From Paenibacillus soyae (GTDB lineage: Bacteria; Bacillota; Bacilli; Paenibacillales; Paenibacillaceae), in assembly GCF_024623455.1 (NCBI RefSeq), contig NZ_JANIPJ010000006.1, positions 186,001 to 250,000 on the forward strand: a stretch of 64,000 nt of DNA, in the 5' to 3' direction. Positions 1 to 8,311 of this stretch are shown here, piece by piece. Both the position numbers and the translations under genes were made by a program. The notes beneath the pieces were generated by a model. That model had not been told where the DNA came from. It made no database searches and saw nothing but the letters and a program-made list of their open reading frames with translations. Positions within the stretch are counted from its first letter, which is position 1, and the number at the start of each line of letters is the position of its first letter.

Positions 1-1
1 C

Positions 2-418
2 CTTTTTTCACCCGATAATTGGGATTTCCATCCGAATGTTAAGCATGTGTTGGAGGCGATTGTTGACGGGGATGGTTTGATTCTTGCTACCCCGGAATAT
101 CATGGCTCCGTTTCAGGAGCGCTTAAAAACGCTTTGGACTATATTACCGGCAATCAGGTTGCAGGTAAGCCAGTACTTTCCGTCAGTTCCGCCGGCGGTC
201 CGCTGGGAGTCAGTTCGCTATCGCATTTGCAGACTATTGTACGCAATTTACACGGAATCAATTGTCCGGAGTGGATTTCGATCGGGTATGGAATGAACAC
301 AATCGGTCCGGATGGCACTCCGTTAGATGAAGGAATGAAAGAACGGGTTAGGAATACAGTCAACAGTTTCGTGGGGCTGACTCTTAAACTTACAGCAGCA
401 ACTGGGGCAGTAAACTAG
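2..418 (+). CDS. NADPH-dependent FMN reductase family protein (5' end outside window)
   Basis: The reading frame is open from the first bases of the window, so the N-terminus is missing; an internal GTG at 47 is unlikely to be the true start. The segment PEYHGSVSGALKNALDYI is the FMN-binding loop signature of the flavodoxin-like NADPH-dependent FMN reductase/azoreductase family (SsuE, YhdA, ChrR relatives). It is followed by the GKPVLSVSSAGGPLG strand-loop typical of the family. Such proteins are small cytoplasmic flavoenzymes that reduce FMN, quinones or azo dyes with NADPH; the physiological substrate cannot be read from sequence. The gene ends just before a T-run and a palindrome, so it is probably the end of its transcription unit. 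Family assignment is confident, exact role is not. Confidence 0.85.
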   Translation, partial: LFSPDNWDFHPNVKHVLEAIVDGDGLILATPEYHGSVSGALKNALDYITGNQVAGKPVLSVSSAGGPLGVSSLSHLQTIVRNLHGINCPEWISIGYGMNTIGPDGTPLDEGMKERVRNTVNSFVGLTLKLTAATGAVN

Positions 419-447
419 CACCGCAAGGCCTTTTTTTTTTCACCTAA

Positions 448-467
448 AGGTTACCTAATGGTAACCT
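448..467. promoter_or_regulatory. Perfect inverted repeat upstream of the SGNH hydrolase gene (candidate operator)
   Basis: AGGTTACC (448-455), TAAT, GGTAACCT (460-467) forms a perfect 8-bp inverted repeat. It ends 23 bp before the start codon at 491 and follows a run of ten T at 431-440. There is no T-tract after it, so it does not look like a terminator for the upstream gene. Its size and position suit a dimeric repressor operator (HxlR, MarR or TetR type); no regulator gene for it is visible in the window. Confidence 0.4.
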
Positions 468-490
468 AATTGAATGGAGGGGGTTGCATA

Positions 491-1657
491 ATGAATAAAC
501 CGTATCATTCTGAAAACCAATGGATGGGTTCTTGGTTTGCAAGTCAAACATATTCGGATAAGAAATTTGCTGTGGAGCGATTTGAGAATCAAACTATCCG
601 AATGATTATACATCCTCATGCCTTCGGTTCCAAGTTCCGCCTGAAATTCTCCAATCTTTACGGTTCCAAGCCTGTAGTATTCGACACAGTGACTGCAGCC
701 GTATCCACAAAAGGCGGGGAAACCATTCCTGGCACCGGTCGGCATGTTACCTTGGATGGCCTACGCACCATAGAGATTCCTGCAGGAGAAGAAGTTTATA
801 CAGACCCCGTCGATCTCGAAGTAAATGAACATGTTGACATAGCTGTCAGTGTTTATATTCCTAAAGCGACCAGTAGCTCAACCTGGCATTTTTCACCTCC
901 TAGGTCCACTTATGTTGCCGAGGGGAACCATGCCGATGATAGCAGCGGGGTTTACTTCCAAACTAAGATTCATTCTTATTACTGGCTGTCCGGGATGGAG
1001 GTATTAACTCAAGGCGATCACTTTCGTGTTATTGTCGCTCTTGGTGATTCCATTACAGAAGGGAGTACATCTACTCAAGATGCTAACCATAGTTGGCCGG
1101 ATATTTTATTTAAACGACTTCAACGAGAAAATCCCGCCTATCCCATCTCCGTTCTCAATGCAGGGATCGTTGGCAATCAATTATTGAGAAATGGTCCTGA
1201 GATTGGTTTGCCAATCGGTGGAGAAAGCGTACTTTCCCGTCTGAATCGCGATGTATTCTCACATTCCAGAGTATCCGATGTGATCTTTCTCGGAGGAATA
1301 AATGATATTGGGCTGGGAAATGCAACCGCTGACCAGATTATTGCTGAAATGAAGAAACTTGCAGTCAACGCACATGAAAAGGGACTACGCATATTTGCAG
1401 GTACACTCCCACCGTTTGGTGGTGCTACGTACTATTCCATTGAAAAGGAACTCGTCCGACAAGAGGTGAACGACTGGATCCGAACTAACGAAATATTTGA
1501 CGGCATGTTAAACTTCGACACTGCGCTGGCTGATCCGCATCATCACGAACAACTGCTTCCCGCCTATGATTTCGGTGATCATCTTCATCCTTCCGATGCG
1601 GGATTCAAAGCATTAGCCGATTGTATTCCATTGTCCCTATTCATAGAAAAAAGCTAA
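491..1657 (+). CDS. SGNH/GDSL hydrolase with N-terminal jelly-roll-like region
   Basis: A 388-residue protein. The start is taken at ATG 491 because GGAGGGGG at 477-484 is a good ribosome binding site; a TTG at 470 would place the site inside the gene. The C-terminal half carries the SGNH blocks in order: VALGDSITEG (block I, nucleophile Ser), AGIVGNQLL (block II, Gly), GGINDIG (block III, Asn) and GDHLHPSDAGF (block V, Asp-His pair). The N-terminal ~180 residues look beta-rich, as in XynE-like esterases. No signal peptide is visible, so it is probably cytoplasmic. Family members deacylate sugars or small esters, which would fit a hemicellulose-degrading cell, but the substrate is not shown here. 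Confidence 0.87.
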   Translation: MNKPYHSENQWMGSWFASQTYSDKKFAVERFENQTIRMIIHPHAFGSKFRLKFSNLYGSKPVVFDTVTAAVSTKGGETIPGTGRHVTLDGLRTIEIPAGEEVYTDPVDLEVNEHVDIAVSVYIPKATSSSTWHFSPPRSTYVAEGNHADDSSGVYFQTKIHSYYWLSGMEVLTQGDHFRVIVALGDSITEGSTSTQDANHSWPDILFKRLQRENPAYPISVLNAGIVGNQLLRNGPEIGLPIGGESVLSRLNRDVFSHSRVSDVIFLGGINDIGLGNATADQIIAEMKKLAVNAHEKGLRIFAGTLPPFGGATYYSIEKELVRQEVNDWIRTNEIFDGMLNFDTALADPHHHEQLLPAYDFGDHLHPSDAGFKALADCIPLSLFIEKS

Positions 1658-1714
1658 ATCGAATGGCCGCAATATAACTGATAGCAATAAACAATTAAAA
1701 AGGAGATGTGCTTC

Positions 1715-2062
1715 ATGGAAACGATGGAACAAAAAAATATTGAAGCGGTGATTGCGTTTATCGAGGACGTTAAAAATCAAAGCATGTTGGAGAAGACTGA
1801 TCAATTTTTTGCCGCGCAAATTACGGAGGCTTTTACAGATCGGCAGTTAAACGTGGAAGAAATACTTGCTCAAGGCGAGAAAGTCATCGCTAGAATCTTC
1901 ATGACGGCCTTACATGACGGCCATTTTGCAGGGAATGCACCTACAGGCAATGCCGTGAAGATAACACAGTTCCGGGAATTCCGCGTAATTGACGGGAACA
2001 TCGCTGAACACTGCGGATGGTTCGATACGGCTACGCTTTTACCTCAAATCCAGACTAAATAA
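1715..2062 (+). CDS. SnoaL-like polyketide cyclase / ester cyclase family protein (copy 1)
   Basis: A 115-residue protein. AGGAG at 1701-1705 lies 9 bases before ATG 1715; the ATG at 1706 overlaps that site and is rejected. The sequence has the SnoaL_2 pattern: an N-terminal helix (NIEAVIAFIEDV), the FTDRQLNVEEILAQGEKV strand pair, then TGNAVKI and a C-terminal IDGNIAEHCGWFD strand. Members adopt a small NTF2-like fold; some cyclise polyketide esters, but most single-domain Firmicutes copies have no known function. It is paralogous to the next gene, 38 bases downstream. Compared with copy 2 it lacks the segment between the first helix and FTDRQ (the part with DDYQEHSYQSKEG), so its pocket is shorter and may be degenerate. 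Confidence 0.75.
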   Translation: METMEQKNIEAVIAFIEDVKNQSMLEKTDQFFAAQITEAFTDRQLNVEEILAQGEKVIARIFMTALHDGHFAGNAPTGNAVKITQFREFRVIDGNIAEHCGWFDTATLLPQIQTK

Positions 2063-2099
2063 CCGCAGTAATAACCCATTCATAAGGAGTTGTTCGAGA

Positions 2100-2510
2100 A
2101 TGAAAACGCTGGAACAAAACAATGCGGAAACGGTAAGCCGATTTATCGAAGCATTTTGGAATCAGAGTGATTTCGACGCTGTGGATCGATTTCTGTCCGA
2201 CGATTATCAAGAGCATTCTTATCAATCGAAGGAAGGTCTGAAAAAATTTGCTGCAACGATCTTGGAGGCATTTCCCGATAAACGCTACACCGTAGAAGAG
2301 GTCATCGGTCAAGGGGATAAGGTACTCGTGAGAATGACTGTGAAAGGGACACATCAAGGCGTGTTCTTTGGGACCGTGCCCACCGGCAATACGATTGATG
2401 TCACCCTCTACCGTCAATATCGTGTGGTGGATGGCAAGATCGCCGAGCATCGGGGCTGGATCGATATGGTGACCATGTGGGACCAAATTAAAGCAGTTAA
2501 CTCCCCATAA
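2100..2510 (+). CDS. SnoaL-like polyketide cyclase / ester cyclase family protein (copy 2)
   Basis: A 136-residue protein beginning at ATG 2100 after AAGGAG. The full SnoaL_2 layout is present: the NAETVSRFIEAFWNQ helix, FLSDDYQEHSY (with the Asp/His pair common in this family), FPDKRYTVEEVIGQGDKV, FFGTVPTGNTIDVTLYRQ and VDGKIAEHRGWID. It is the complete member of a tandem pair with the gene just upstream, and the two are probably co-transcribed into the terminator at 2527-2566. A cytoplasmic NTF2-like protein with unknown substrate. Confidence 0.8.
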   Translation: MKTLEQNNAETVSRFIEAFWNQSDFDAVDRFLSDDYQEHSYQSKEGLKKFAATILEAFPDKRYTVEEVIGQGDKVLVRMTVKGTHQGVFFGTVPTGNTIDVTLYRQYRVVDGKIAEHRGWIDMVTMWDQIKAVNSP

Positions 2511-2526
2511 AACACTGCGTTTTACG

Positions 2527-2566
2527 AACACAACCGACCTATAACTGGATCGGTTGTGTTTGTTTC
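2527..2566 (+). terminator. Rho-independent-like terminator after the SnoaL pair
   Basis: AACACAACCGA (2527-2537) pairs with TCGGTTGTGTT (2550-2560), followed by TGTTT. It lies 17 bases after the stop of the second SnoaL-like gene. Confidence 0.75.
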
Positions 2567-2684
2567 ACTAAAATTCGGAATCAGCTAGCCGTTTTACTTT
2601 GAGGCGTTATTTATCTAATATTTGATCAAATTTATTGCGTTAATCTGTCCGTTTAATAACCCGAGCATTTACAGGGATCCTAAA

Positions 2685-2762
2685 TTGTGTAGAAGTTCTT
2701 GTCCTAGCACGGCTTTGTATAGAAGTTCTTGTCATGAGCTGACAATTAGAACTTCTATACAA
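2685..2762. repeat. Palindromic cluster of three TTGTRTAGAAGTTCT copies (possible transposon-end remnant)
   Basis: TTGTGTAGAAGTTCTTGTC starts at 2685. A near-identical direct copy, TTGTATAGAAGTTCTTGTC, starts at 2715. An inverted copy, AGAACTTCTATACAA, ends at 2762. The last two form a 15-bp perfect inverted repeat with inner TGTCA/TGACA arms (2730-2734 and 2740-2744). Two direct copies plus one inverted copy resemble the repeated ends of some insertion sequences (for example the IS21 family) after internal deletion, or a MITE. No transposase is present. The assignment is inference. Confidence 0.5.
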
Positions 2763-2767
2763 TAAAT

Positions 2768-2791
2768 AAAAAAAAGCCGCAGTTTTGTGGC
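2768..2791 (-). terminator. Terminator-like hairpin with T8 tract on the minus strand
   Basis: Read on the minus strand, GCCACAAAACTGCGGC forms a short imperfect hairpin followed by eight T. It would stop transcription leaving the remnant reading frame at 2881-3042. The stem is weak. Confidence 0.35.
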
Positions 2792-2880
2792 CTTCATTGT
2801 ATTGATTTAGTTGTCGTCCGACCCCTGAAATCCACCACGCCTTACCTTACGCCCTTTTATATCTGCTGGCGTACTTGAGG

Positions 2881-3042
2881 TCACTGCCCGGTTGCCGAAA
2901 CTTGACAATCATGTTGAATCACGGACGCTTGGCTTTCGTCCAAGTCTACATTTATCATATGCTGGCGCCAAAACATATGCGGCATAACGTAAGCTTTAAT
3001 AAGATCATTTATGTCGCCACTTTTTGTGTCTTTGGACACACT
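2881..3042 (-). other. Possible gene remnant (54-codon open frame, no start codon context)
   Basis: The 675-base stretch 2511-3185 has no convincing gene. Within it, on the minus strand, one frame is open from just after a TAG (3043-3045) to a TGA at 2881-2883 and reads like natural protein, including the segments DINDLIKAYVMPHMFWRQ and INVDLDESQASVIQHD. There is no ribosome binding site or plausible start, and the family is not recognised. It could be the tail of a decayed gene near the transposon-like palindrome, or chance. Confidence 0.2.
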
Positions 3043-3185
3043 CTAGACACCCATTAACACGTCGATATTTTTTGCAATATTTGTTTGATGAGGACTTCAT
3101 TCCTATTCACTAGCGACCGATATAAAAAATAATGACTCATTAGCGCGACTTTAGTCATGTAATATCAAGGAAGAAGGGTTACTTT

Positions 3186-3383
3186 ATGAGAATAATTCAC
3201 CGCAAGCCGATCAACGCTACTTTGCTTCAATCAGGCAATAGGACTCGTATTTCGAATTTCGCCGCAACGGAAGCCATAGAGAACAGATCTACGAGAAGAA
3301 AACTCATGACCGGCATGATTAATGGAGCGCTTATGGTTGTGCCATTCTGGCTTCTGATCGCCTGGTTGATTTTTCGAAACTAA
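3186..3383 (+). CDS. Small hypothetical protein with one C-terminal membrane segment
   Basis: A 65-residue ORF with a usable ribosome binding site (GGAAGAAGGG about 7-8 bases before ATG 3186). The first ~40 residues are basic and hydrophilic; the end, INGALMVVPFWLLIAWLIF, is a clear transmembrane helix. A tail-anchored small membrane protein is plausible. No family is recognised and there are no informative neighbours. Real coding status is moderately supported by the ribosome binding site and the coherent membrane segment. Confidence 0.45.
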   Translation: MRIIHRKPINATLLQSGNRTRISNFAATEAIENRSTRRKLMTGMINGALMVVPFWLLIAWLIFRN

Positions 3384-3423
3384 GCTGACGTTCCCCGTGC
3401 TAAGCCCAGGCTGCCAGATCCAT

Positions 3424-3684
3424 TCACCCGGCCACCTTTCCTAACTTATTAACTCTCCCTATACGCAAATTCACTCCCCTTTGCCAATCATCGGATGCCT
3501 CAGAGTGATCCGGGTGTCTTGCCGCAGGCGGAGTCTCATGTGATACAATAACACGCAACTCCGTTCGCATCTTCAGCCGGCGACCGATTTCCGTCGCGGC
3601 TCGCTCCCAATCCGACCTTTCGATCCATTGAGCGGATTGAATATGCTCACTCCCCGTCATCGAATTTGTGTTGGTTTCATCCAA
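3424..3684 (-). CDS. Hypothetical ORF, 86 residues, uncertain
   Basis: The open frame begins with ATG 3684 and encodes a hydrophilic 86-residue product with a plausible amphipathic stretch (SDWERAATEIGRRLKMRTEL). The upstream minus-strand sequence has no clear AGGAGG-like site. Nothing is recognised by family. The rest of 3384-3976 holds only the hairpin at 3874-3914. Confidence 0.25.
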   Translation of the reverse strand: MDETNTNSMTGSEHIQSAQWIERSDWERAATEIGRRLKMRTELRVIVSHETPPAARHPDHSEASDDWQRGVNLRIGRVNKLGKVAG

Positions 3685-3873
3685 AACTCAAACTCAAGCT
3701 CTTTTTCTTTTCATTGACATGACTCCAATAAGGCAGGTCCACTGCTGGCCGAACCGATGCCGGATTGTTTGTAATCTATACATACAACGGAGATCCGCTC
3801 TTACCAACCCGCATCCATAACAAAATACGAAATCGGCTTGCCCTTCGGCTATCGATAAGAAACGGACATGGGA

Positions 3874-3914
3874 AAAAGAGTAGCCCAGTTACAATGTGAC
3901 TGGGCTACTCTTTT
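3874..3914. terminator. Bidirectional terminator
   Basis: AAAAGAGTAGCCCAGT (3874-3889) and ACTGGGCTACTCTTTT (3899-3914) form a perfect 16-bp inverted repeat with T-runs on both strands. It ends 63 bases downstream of the stop of the large SLH-GH16 gene and probably terminates it. Confidence 0.85.
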
Positions 3915-3976
3915 ATACCTTTATGTTCAACACATCGTGTCGGGTGGCGCTGTCTCCCGCTTGTTCAACTTTGATG

Positions 3977-6900
3977 TTATTCTACGGATTCTTCTGCTTC
4001 GACCAGGATGACATTGTCTAGAATAACGTTTGTATTGGAGCCCAAGCCGTCGATCTCGCCCACGTTAAAATCGATTCTGGCCTGATCCTCCGTCGAGCCA
4101 TTCATCGTAAAGGTGAACGTGTATCGCTGCATATCTGCAGTCAGCGCTACATCAGTACCGAAATATCCGACATACCATGGGTCCTCGCTCAGCTTCTTGC
4201 CGATACCGAAATTCATTTTTCTAGGTATACTTGCGCGGGCGTCAAAGGAGATTTGGTAGGTCTTCCCTTGCTCCAGGCGGATTCCCTCCTGACTGATTTG
4301 TGGATTCCAGTTCTGGCTTCCCGCCGTGCCAATCTCAATCCGCATTTCCCCGTTGGCTGAGGTGAGGCTTCCGGTAGAAACTCCGTTCCACTCATCCCCC
4401 CAGTAAGCGGTCCAATGATCCGTACCCTCGTCGAACAACCCGTTCTGAATGCCGGCAAACCCGCTATGATTGACATCGCTTACTATCAAATAGTCCACAT
4501 TCACGTGAGGGGCGTACAATTGCAGCGTTTGGATGCCTTCCTGCAGCTGGACAGTTTGGGTTTGCTCCACCAGCTGGAAGGCTCCCCAATCTCCCGTATT
4601 CGCTATATCCATCGTTGCTTTGAAGTCGGCATCCTTCTCCAGGATCTCGCCTGCGGGAAGCGTATGCGTAAATACGCTGCCCTGCCGCCCAAGCAAAGTC
4701 AATGATCCGCCGCCTTCATATCCTGATGCGACGTAATAGCTTATCTTGTATTCTCCGGCCTGCTGGACATCCACAATGTATTGCATCCAATCGCCGGGAT
4801 CGATCCAGCCGACGCTTAACCCGTCTTCGCCCTTCTGCACGCCCTTCATATCCGAATAGTTTTCCGCTTCCAAGCGCTTCATCCCGCTAACCGTCACAGG
4901 CGGCCTCATTTCCTTCAACGACACCTGATCCAGCTCCAAGCGGGCCGACAAGGCGCCCAATCCGAATGCCAGCCTGCTTACGTTATTTCCAGAGCCCGTC
5001 GTGAAAATCATGGAGTAGCTTTGCGGCTCCGATCCTATAGCGAAGACTTGCTCGGCATAAGGCTCCGACTCCTCTTGGCCGCTAATTTGGGCGGTTAGGG
5101 ATACATCGGATTCGGCCCTGGCGTTGAAGGACAGAATGTACGTCTTCCCTCCCGCAAGGTTCAGCCGATCCTGGCTCAGCAGAAGAGCATCCGGTTGTCC
5201 CGCAGAAGCCGGCTTCACGTATAGCTTGCGGTCGTCGATCGCGCTTCCGACGTAATAACTCGCCTCAGCGCTTCCCGGCCCCTCAATCCTCCAGAAACCG
5301 AGCCGGTCCTTGCCCTGGTCGAACGTTCCGTTATAAATCAGATTTCCGCTTGGCAGAGGCTCGCGCGGTTCATTCGGATCGGCATCCGCGATTTTCTCCA
5401 GGCGCACTTGATCGATCCATACCGGCAGCATCCCGGCATTCCCCATGTTGAACTCCAGTCTGGCGTTCGGATCCGTATTCCCCTTCATGGTGAAGGTGTA
5501 CGAGTACGTTTGCCGTTCTGCGGCAAGCGAGACCGTCTTGTCATCCATGTACCGGGTATAGCTTCGGTCCGGTCCCGACAAGGAAGCGATCATCGTCCTG
5601 TCCCCCGATGACCATGCATCGAAGGATAACTGGTAGGTCGAGCCCTTCATTAACGGCAGTCCCGCTTGCACCAGCTGGATCGCATAGCTTACGTCGCCTT
5701 CCCTAACCATCGTCGTTTTCGCCGAGCCCTGATCGTTTTGAACGGAACCTTCTCCTCCGAATAGATCGGCGGGAGGCGCGAAGGGTTGAAATACCCAATT
5801 GGTCAGTCCCTCTGCAAACGATCCGTTCTCCACATAATTCCCGTCCGCCCCCGGACCTCTCACGTCCGCGTTCTGTTTGGCTGGTAAAATCGGCTGTCGA
5901 TAGGCAAGGCCCTCCCTTTCATATACGCGGACATAGTCCACGAGCATCTTCTGCGGGAAAACCGTGGACGGGTCCGGATTGCCCGGCCAATCGCCGCCGA
6001 CGGCCAGGTTCAGCTGCATGAAGAAATCCCTGTCGAACGGCGCGGGGTAGGTATATTCTCCGCCTTCCTGCGGGTTCTTGCTGAACCAGTTGTTCTGCTT
6101 GGCATACAATACGCCGTCCACGTAGAAGCGGAACTCTCCGGGCTCCCATTCTACGCCATAGGTATGGAAGCCGTCGGCGAACGTGCTGCCGTCAGACAAG
6201 GTATAGCTGCCCTGCGCATGCTCATGAGGCTGCCCGTAATGAAGGGTTCCGTATATTTTGTCAGGCTCGTGTCCCAGCAGCTCCATGATGTCGATTTCCC
6301 CGCTGGCAGGCCAGCTGGAATATAGATTCTGATCCGTCGGCATCATCCAGATCGCCGGCCATATGCCTTTGCCTTGAGGCATTCGGGCGCGGACCTCGAA
6401 CTTGCCGTAGATCCAATCCCCCTTGCCTTCGGTGGTCAGCTTCGCGGAGGTGTACGCATTGCCTTGATAGTCCTCCTTCAGCGCTTCAAGGACCAAGTGC
6501 CCCTCCTCGATGCGCGCGTTCTCTGGGCGGTTCGTATAATGTTGAAGCTCGTTATTGCCGTATCCGCCGCCGCCCTGAACGAAATTCCACTTGGAGGCAT
6601 CGATGCTCGTTCCATCGAACTCATCCTCCCACACCAAATCCCAGGCTTCAGGCCTAATAGCCGCATCCGTCAGTTCAATCTGCCGGAAACGGACAATCTT
6701 GTTGTTCTTGTCAACTTCATAAACGCCCAGATACTTGTTGATCGCCGGATCGACTCCCGAGATGTCGGTGCCTGGCTCATAGGGATCGATGGACAAGCTG
6801 CTCTTCGTCAGAAGCTCCCCGGTACGAGGGGCGGATATTGCCTTGCCCGAAACCAGTACCGCCAGACGGTTCCCCTCGGCAACCGATGCCGTTACCTTCG

Positions 6901-8137
6901 CTGTGCCGGGCAAGCTTCCCTGCGCCGCTGATGGCGACCAAGGGACAGACGGCTGGGAGCCCGGATCGCCGGTATTTCCCGTGACTGGATTAGGGTTCAT
7001 ATCGGCGGGAGCCAGAGCTTCCCGATCAGGCGACCATAAGAATTCTTGGCCTGGCTCCAGCTCTTGGCCATTCACTTGGATGCCTCCCGCCTCAGCTTGT
7101 ACTCGGGCGATTGCGCCTCTGCCGCGGATTACCGTTCCGCTGGAGCCTTCCTGCAAAACCAGTTCCTGAATAGTTGACCCTTCCGTCGTCTGAACCGCGG
7201 CTGGACTGTGCAGCACCAGCCTTTGAATGACGGTCTCGCCTTCGACGACTACGCGGACGGAGTGATCCGGGTTGTCCAGAACCACCGATCCTAAATTCGA
7301 GTTTTGGATATGGATGCTATTGGGTCCCCCGCCGTTAATGAAGGTTATGCCGGCGACGGCGGTGCCGTCCAGCGTAACATCCCCATCGCCGATTCCCGGC
7401 GCCAAGTACACATTCCCCAAAATCTCTTTGTTGCGAAGGGTGACATCTCTCGTATTGACTACGGCATGGCTCAACGTTTCCTGCCGTTCATCGACTGCCG
7501 CCTTGTTGTAGAGCGTACCTGCAAGCCGATCCAAGAGGGCAACAGCCTCGCCGCGGGTCACCGAACGACCGGGCCGCAGGGAACCGTCCGGATAGCCTTG
7601 GATGGCCCCTGCCATAATCAGCTCCTTGAGCGCGGTCACCGAGTAAGGGGGAATCGCGGACTTATCCGTAAAGCCCTCCATGACATCGGTCTTCATTCCC
7701 TCTCCCCTGCCCGATAATTGAAAGGCTCTGGACAGCATCACGGCCGATTCCGCTCTCGTTATCGGGTTATTCGGTCTGAATGTTCCATCCTCATAGCCTG
7801 TAATATATCCGGCTTGAAGCGCTGCCGCCAGAGACGAAGCATACCAGTCATTCGCCTGCACATCCCGAATCGCGGCTTGCTCCGTGCTGCTAATGCCGAA
7901 CAACCTCTGCAGCATCGAACTAAACTCCGCTCTCGTTATGGGCTGATCGGGCCTAAGCGTCCCGTCCGGATAGCCCGTTATCACCCCTGATGCCGCCCAC
8001 TCGCTTACCATCGATTCTGCCCAATGATTCGATATGTCGCCACCTTCCGTCGTTTTCCCCGGGCTTGCATAGCCTGTAGGCATAAAACCGCTGAACATCA
8101 TCCATAAGACCAGCCCTGCCGCCATGATCCGTTTCAC
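3977..8137 (-). CDS. SLH-anchored multimodular GH16 endo-beta-1,3-glucanase (laminarinase-like)
   Basis: Residue numbers count from the upstream ATG at 8173. The GTG at 8137 (codon 13) is preferred because GGGAG lies just before it and it leaves a clean signal peptide (MKRIMAAGLVLWMMF...); ATG 8173 has no ribosome binding site. Modules: signal peptide to ~37; three SLH repeats (~45-95, 100-150, 166-218) with ITGYPDG/ITRAEF motifs; a beta-rich region; a GH16 domain ~508-755 with the catalytic GEIDIMEL (Glu626, Glu631); CBM4/9-like modules at ~780-925 and ~945-1080; a CBM6-like module (~1090-1235); and a final CBM4/9-like module. The protein should be held on secondary cell-wall polymer and cut beta-1,3- or mixed-linkage glucan, as in known Paenibacillus laminarinases. 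Transcribed alone, divergent from the gene at 8312. About 1386 residues. Confidence 0.93.
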   Translation of the reverse strand: MKRIMAAGLVLWMMFSGFMPTGYASPGKTTEGGDISNHWAESMVSEWAASGVITGYPDGTLRPDQPITRAEFSSMLQRLFGISSTEQAAIRDVQANDWYASSLAAALQAGYITGYEDGTFRPNNPITRAESAVMLSRAFQLSGRGEGMKTDVMEGFTDKSAIPPYSVTALKELIMAGAIQGYPDGSLRPGRSVTRGEAVALLDRLAGTLYNKAAVDERQETLSHAVVNTRDVTLRNKEILGNVYLAPGIGDGDVTLDGTAVAGITFINGGGPNSIHIQNSNLGSVVLDNPDHSVRVVVEGETVIQRLVLHSPAAVQTTEGSTIQELVLQEGSSGTVIRGRGAIARVQAEAGGIQVNGQELEPGQEFLWSPDREALAPADMNPNPVTGNTGDPGSQPSVPWSPSAAQGSLPGTAKVTASVAEGNRLAVLVSGKAISAPRTGELLTKSSLSIDPYEPGTDISGVDPAINKYLGVYEVDKNNKIVRFRQIELTDAAIRPEAWDLVWEDEFDGTSIDASKWNFVQGGGGYGNNELQHYTNRPENARIEEGHLVLEALKEDYQGNAYTSAKLTTEGKGDWIYGKFEVRARMPQGKGIWPAIWMMPTDQNLYSSWPASGEIDIMELLGHEPDKIYGTLHYGQPHEHAQGSYTLSDGSTFADGFHTYGVEWEPGEFRFYVDGVLYAKQNNWFSKNPQEGGEYTYPAPFDRDFFMQLNLAVGGDWPGNPDPSTVFPQKMLVDYVRVYEREGLAYRQPILPAKQNADVRGPGADGNYVENGSFAEGLTNWVFQPFAPPADLFGGEGSVQNDQGSAKTTMVREGDVSYAIQLVQAGLPLMKGSTYQLSFDAWSSGDRTMIASLSGPDRSYTRYMDDKTVSLAAERQTYSYTFTMKGNTDPNARLEFNMGNAGMLPVWIDQVRLEKIADADPNEPREPLPSGNLIYNGTFDQGKDRLGFWRIEGPGSAEASYYVGSAIDDRKLYVKPASAGQPDALLLSQDRLNLAGGKTYILSFNARAESDVSLTAQISGQEESEPYAEQVFAIGSEPQSYSMIFTTGSGNNVSRLAFGLGALSARLELDQVSLKEMRPPVTVSGMKRLEAENYSDMKGVQKGEDGLSVGWIDPGDWMQYIVDVQQAGEYKISYYVASGYEGGGSLTLLGRQGSVFTHTLPAGEILEKDADFKATMDIANTGDWGAFQLVEQTQTVQLQEGIQTLQLYAPHVNVDYLIVSDVNHSGFAGIQNGLFDEGTDHWTAYWGDEWNGVSTGSLTSANGEMRIEIGTAGSQNWNPQISQEGIRLEQGKTYQISFDARASIPRKMNFGIGKKLSEDPWYVGYFGTDVALTADMQRYTFTFTMNGSTEDQARIDFNVGEIDGLGSNTNVILDNVILVEAEESVE

Positions 8138-8264
8138 CTTGCTCCCACTCTCCCCTTCGTTATTTGATACCATTGTAAGCGGGGAGCTGGCAGCGTTTAC
8201 ATAACTACTATTTATCTTTTCTATCTATCCTTCAACTTCTTTGCCTGACCGGACAACCCCCAAG

Positions 8265-8293
8265 TTCAATGGCGGCAAGTTCCGTGCTACAAT
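8265..8293 (+). promoter_or_regulatory. Candidate sigma-A promoter for the solute-binding protein gene
   Basis: TTCAAT (8265-8270), a 17-bp spacer, then TACAAT (8288-8293), about 19 bases before ATG 8312. The -10 is good and the -35 is weak. The start point would fall near 8300, giving a very short leader that still includes GGAGGG. Confidence 0.4.
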
Positions 8294-8311
8294 GTTGTCG
8301 GAGGGATAACT

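Noticed and set aside
2715..2762. Resemblance of the palindrome to a site-specific recombination site such as FRT
   Set aside because: Only the GAAGTTC core is shared; spacer and arms differ and no recombinase gene is nearby.
2875..3057. A 60-codon plus-strand ORF
   Set aside because: No ribosome binding site, no recognisable features, and the opposite strand reads more like protein.
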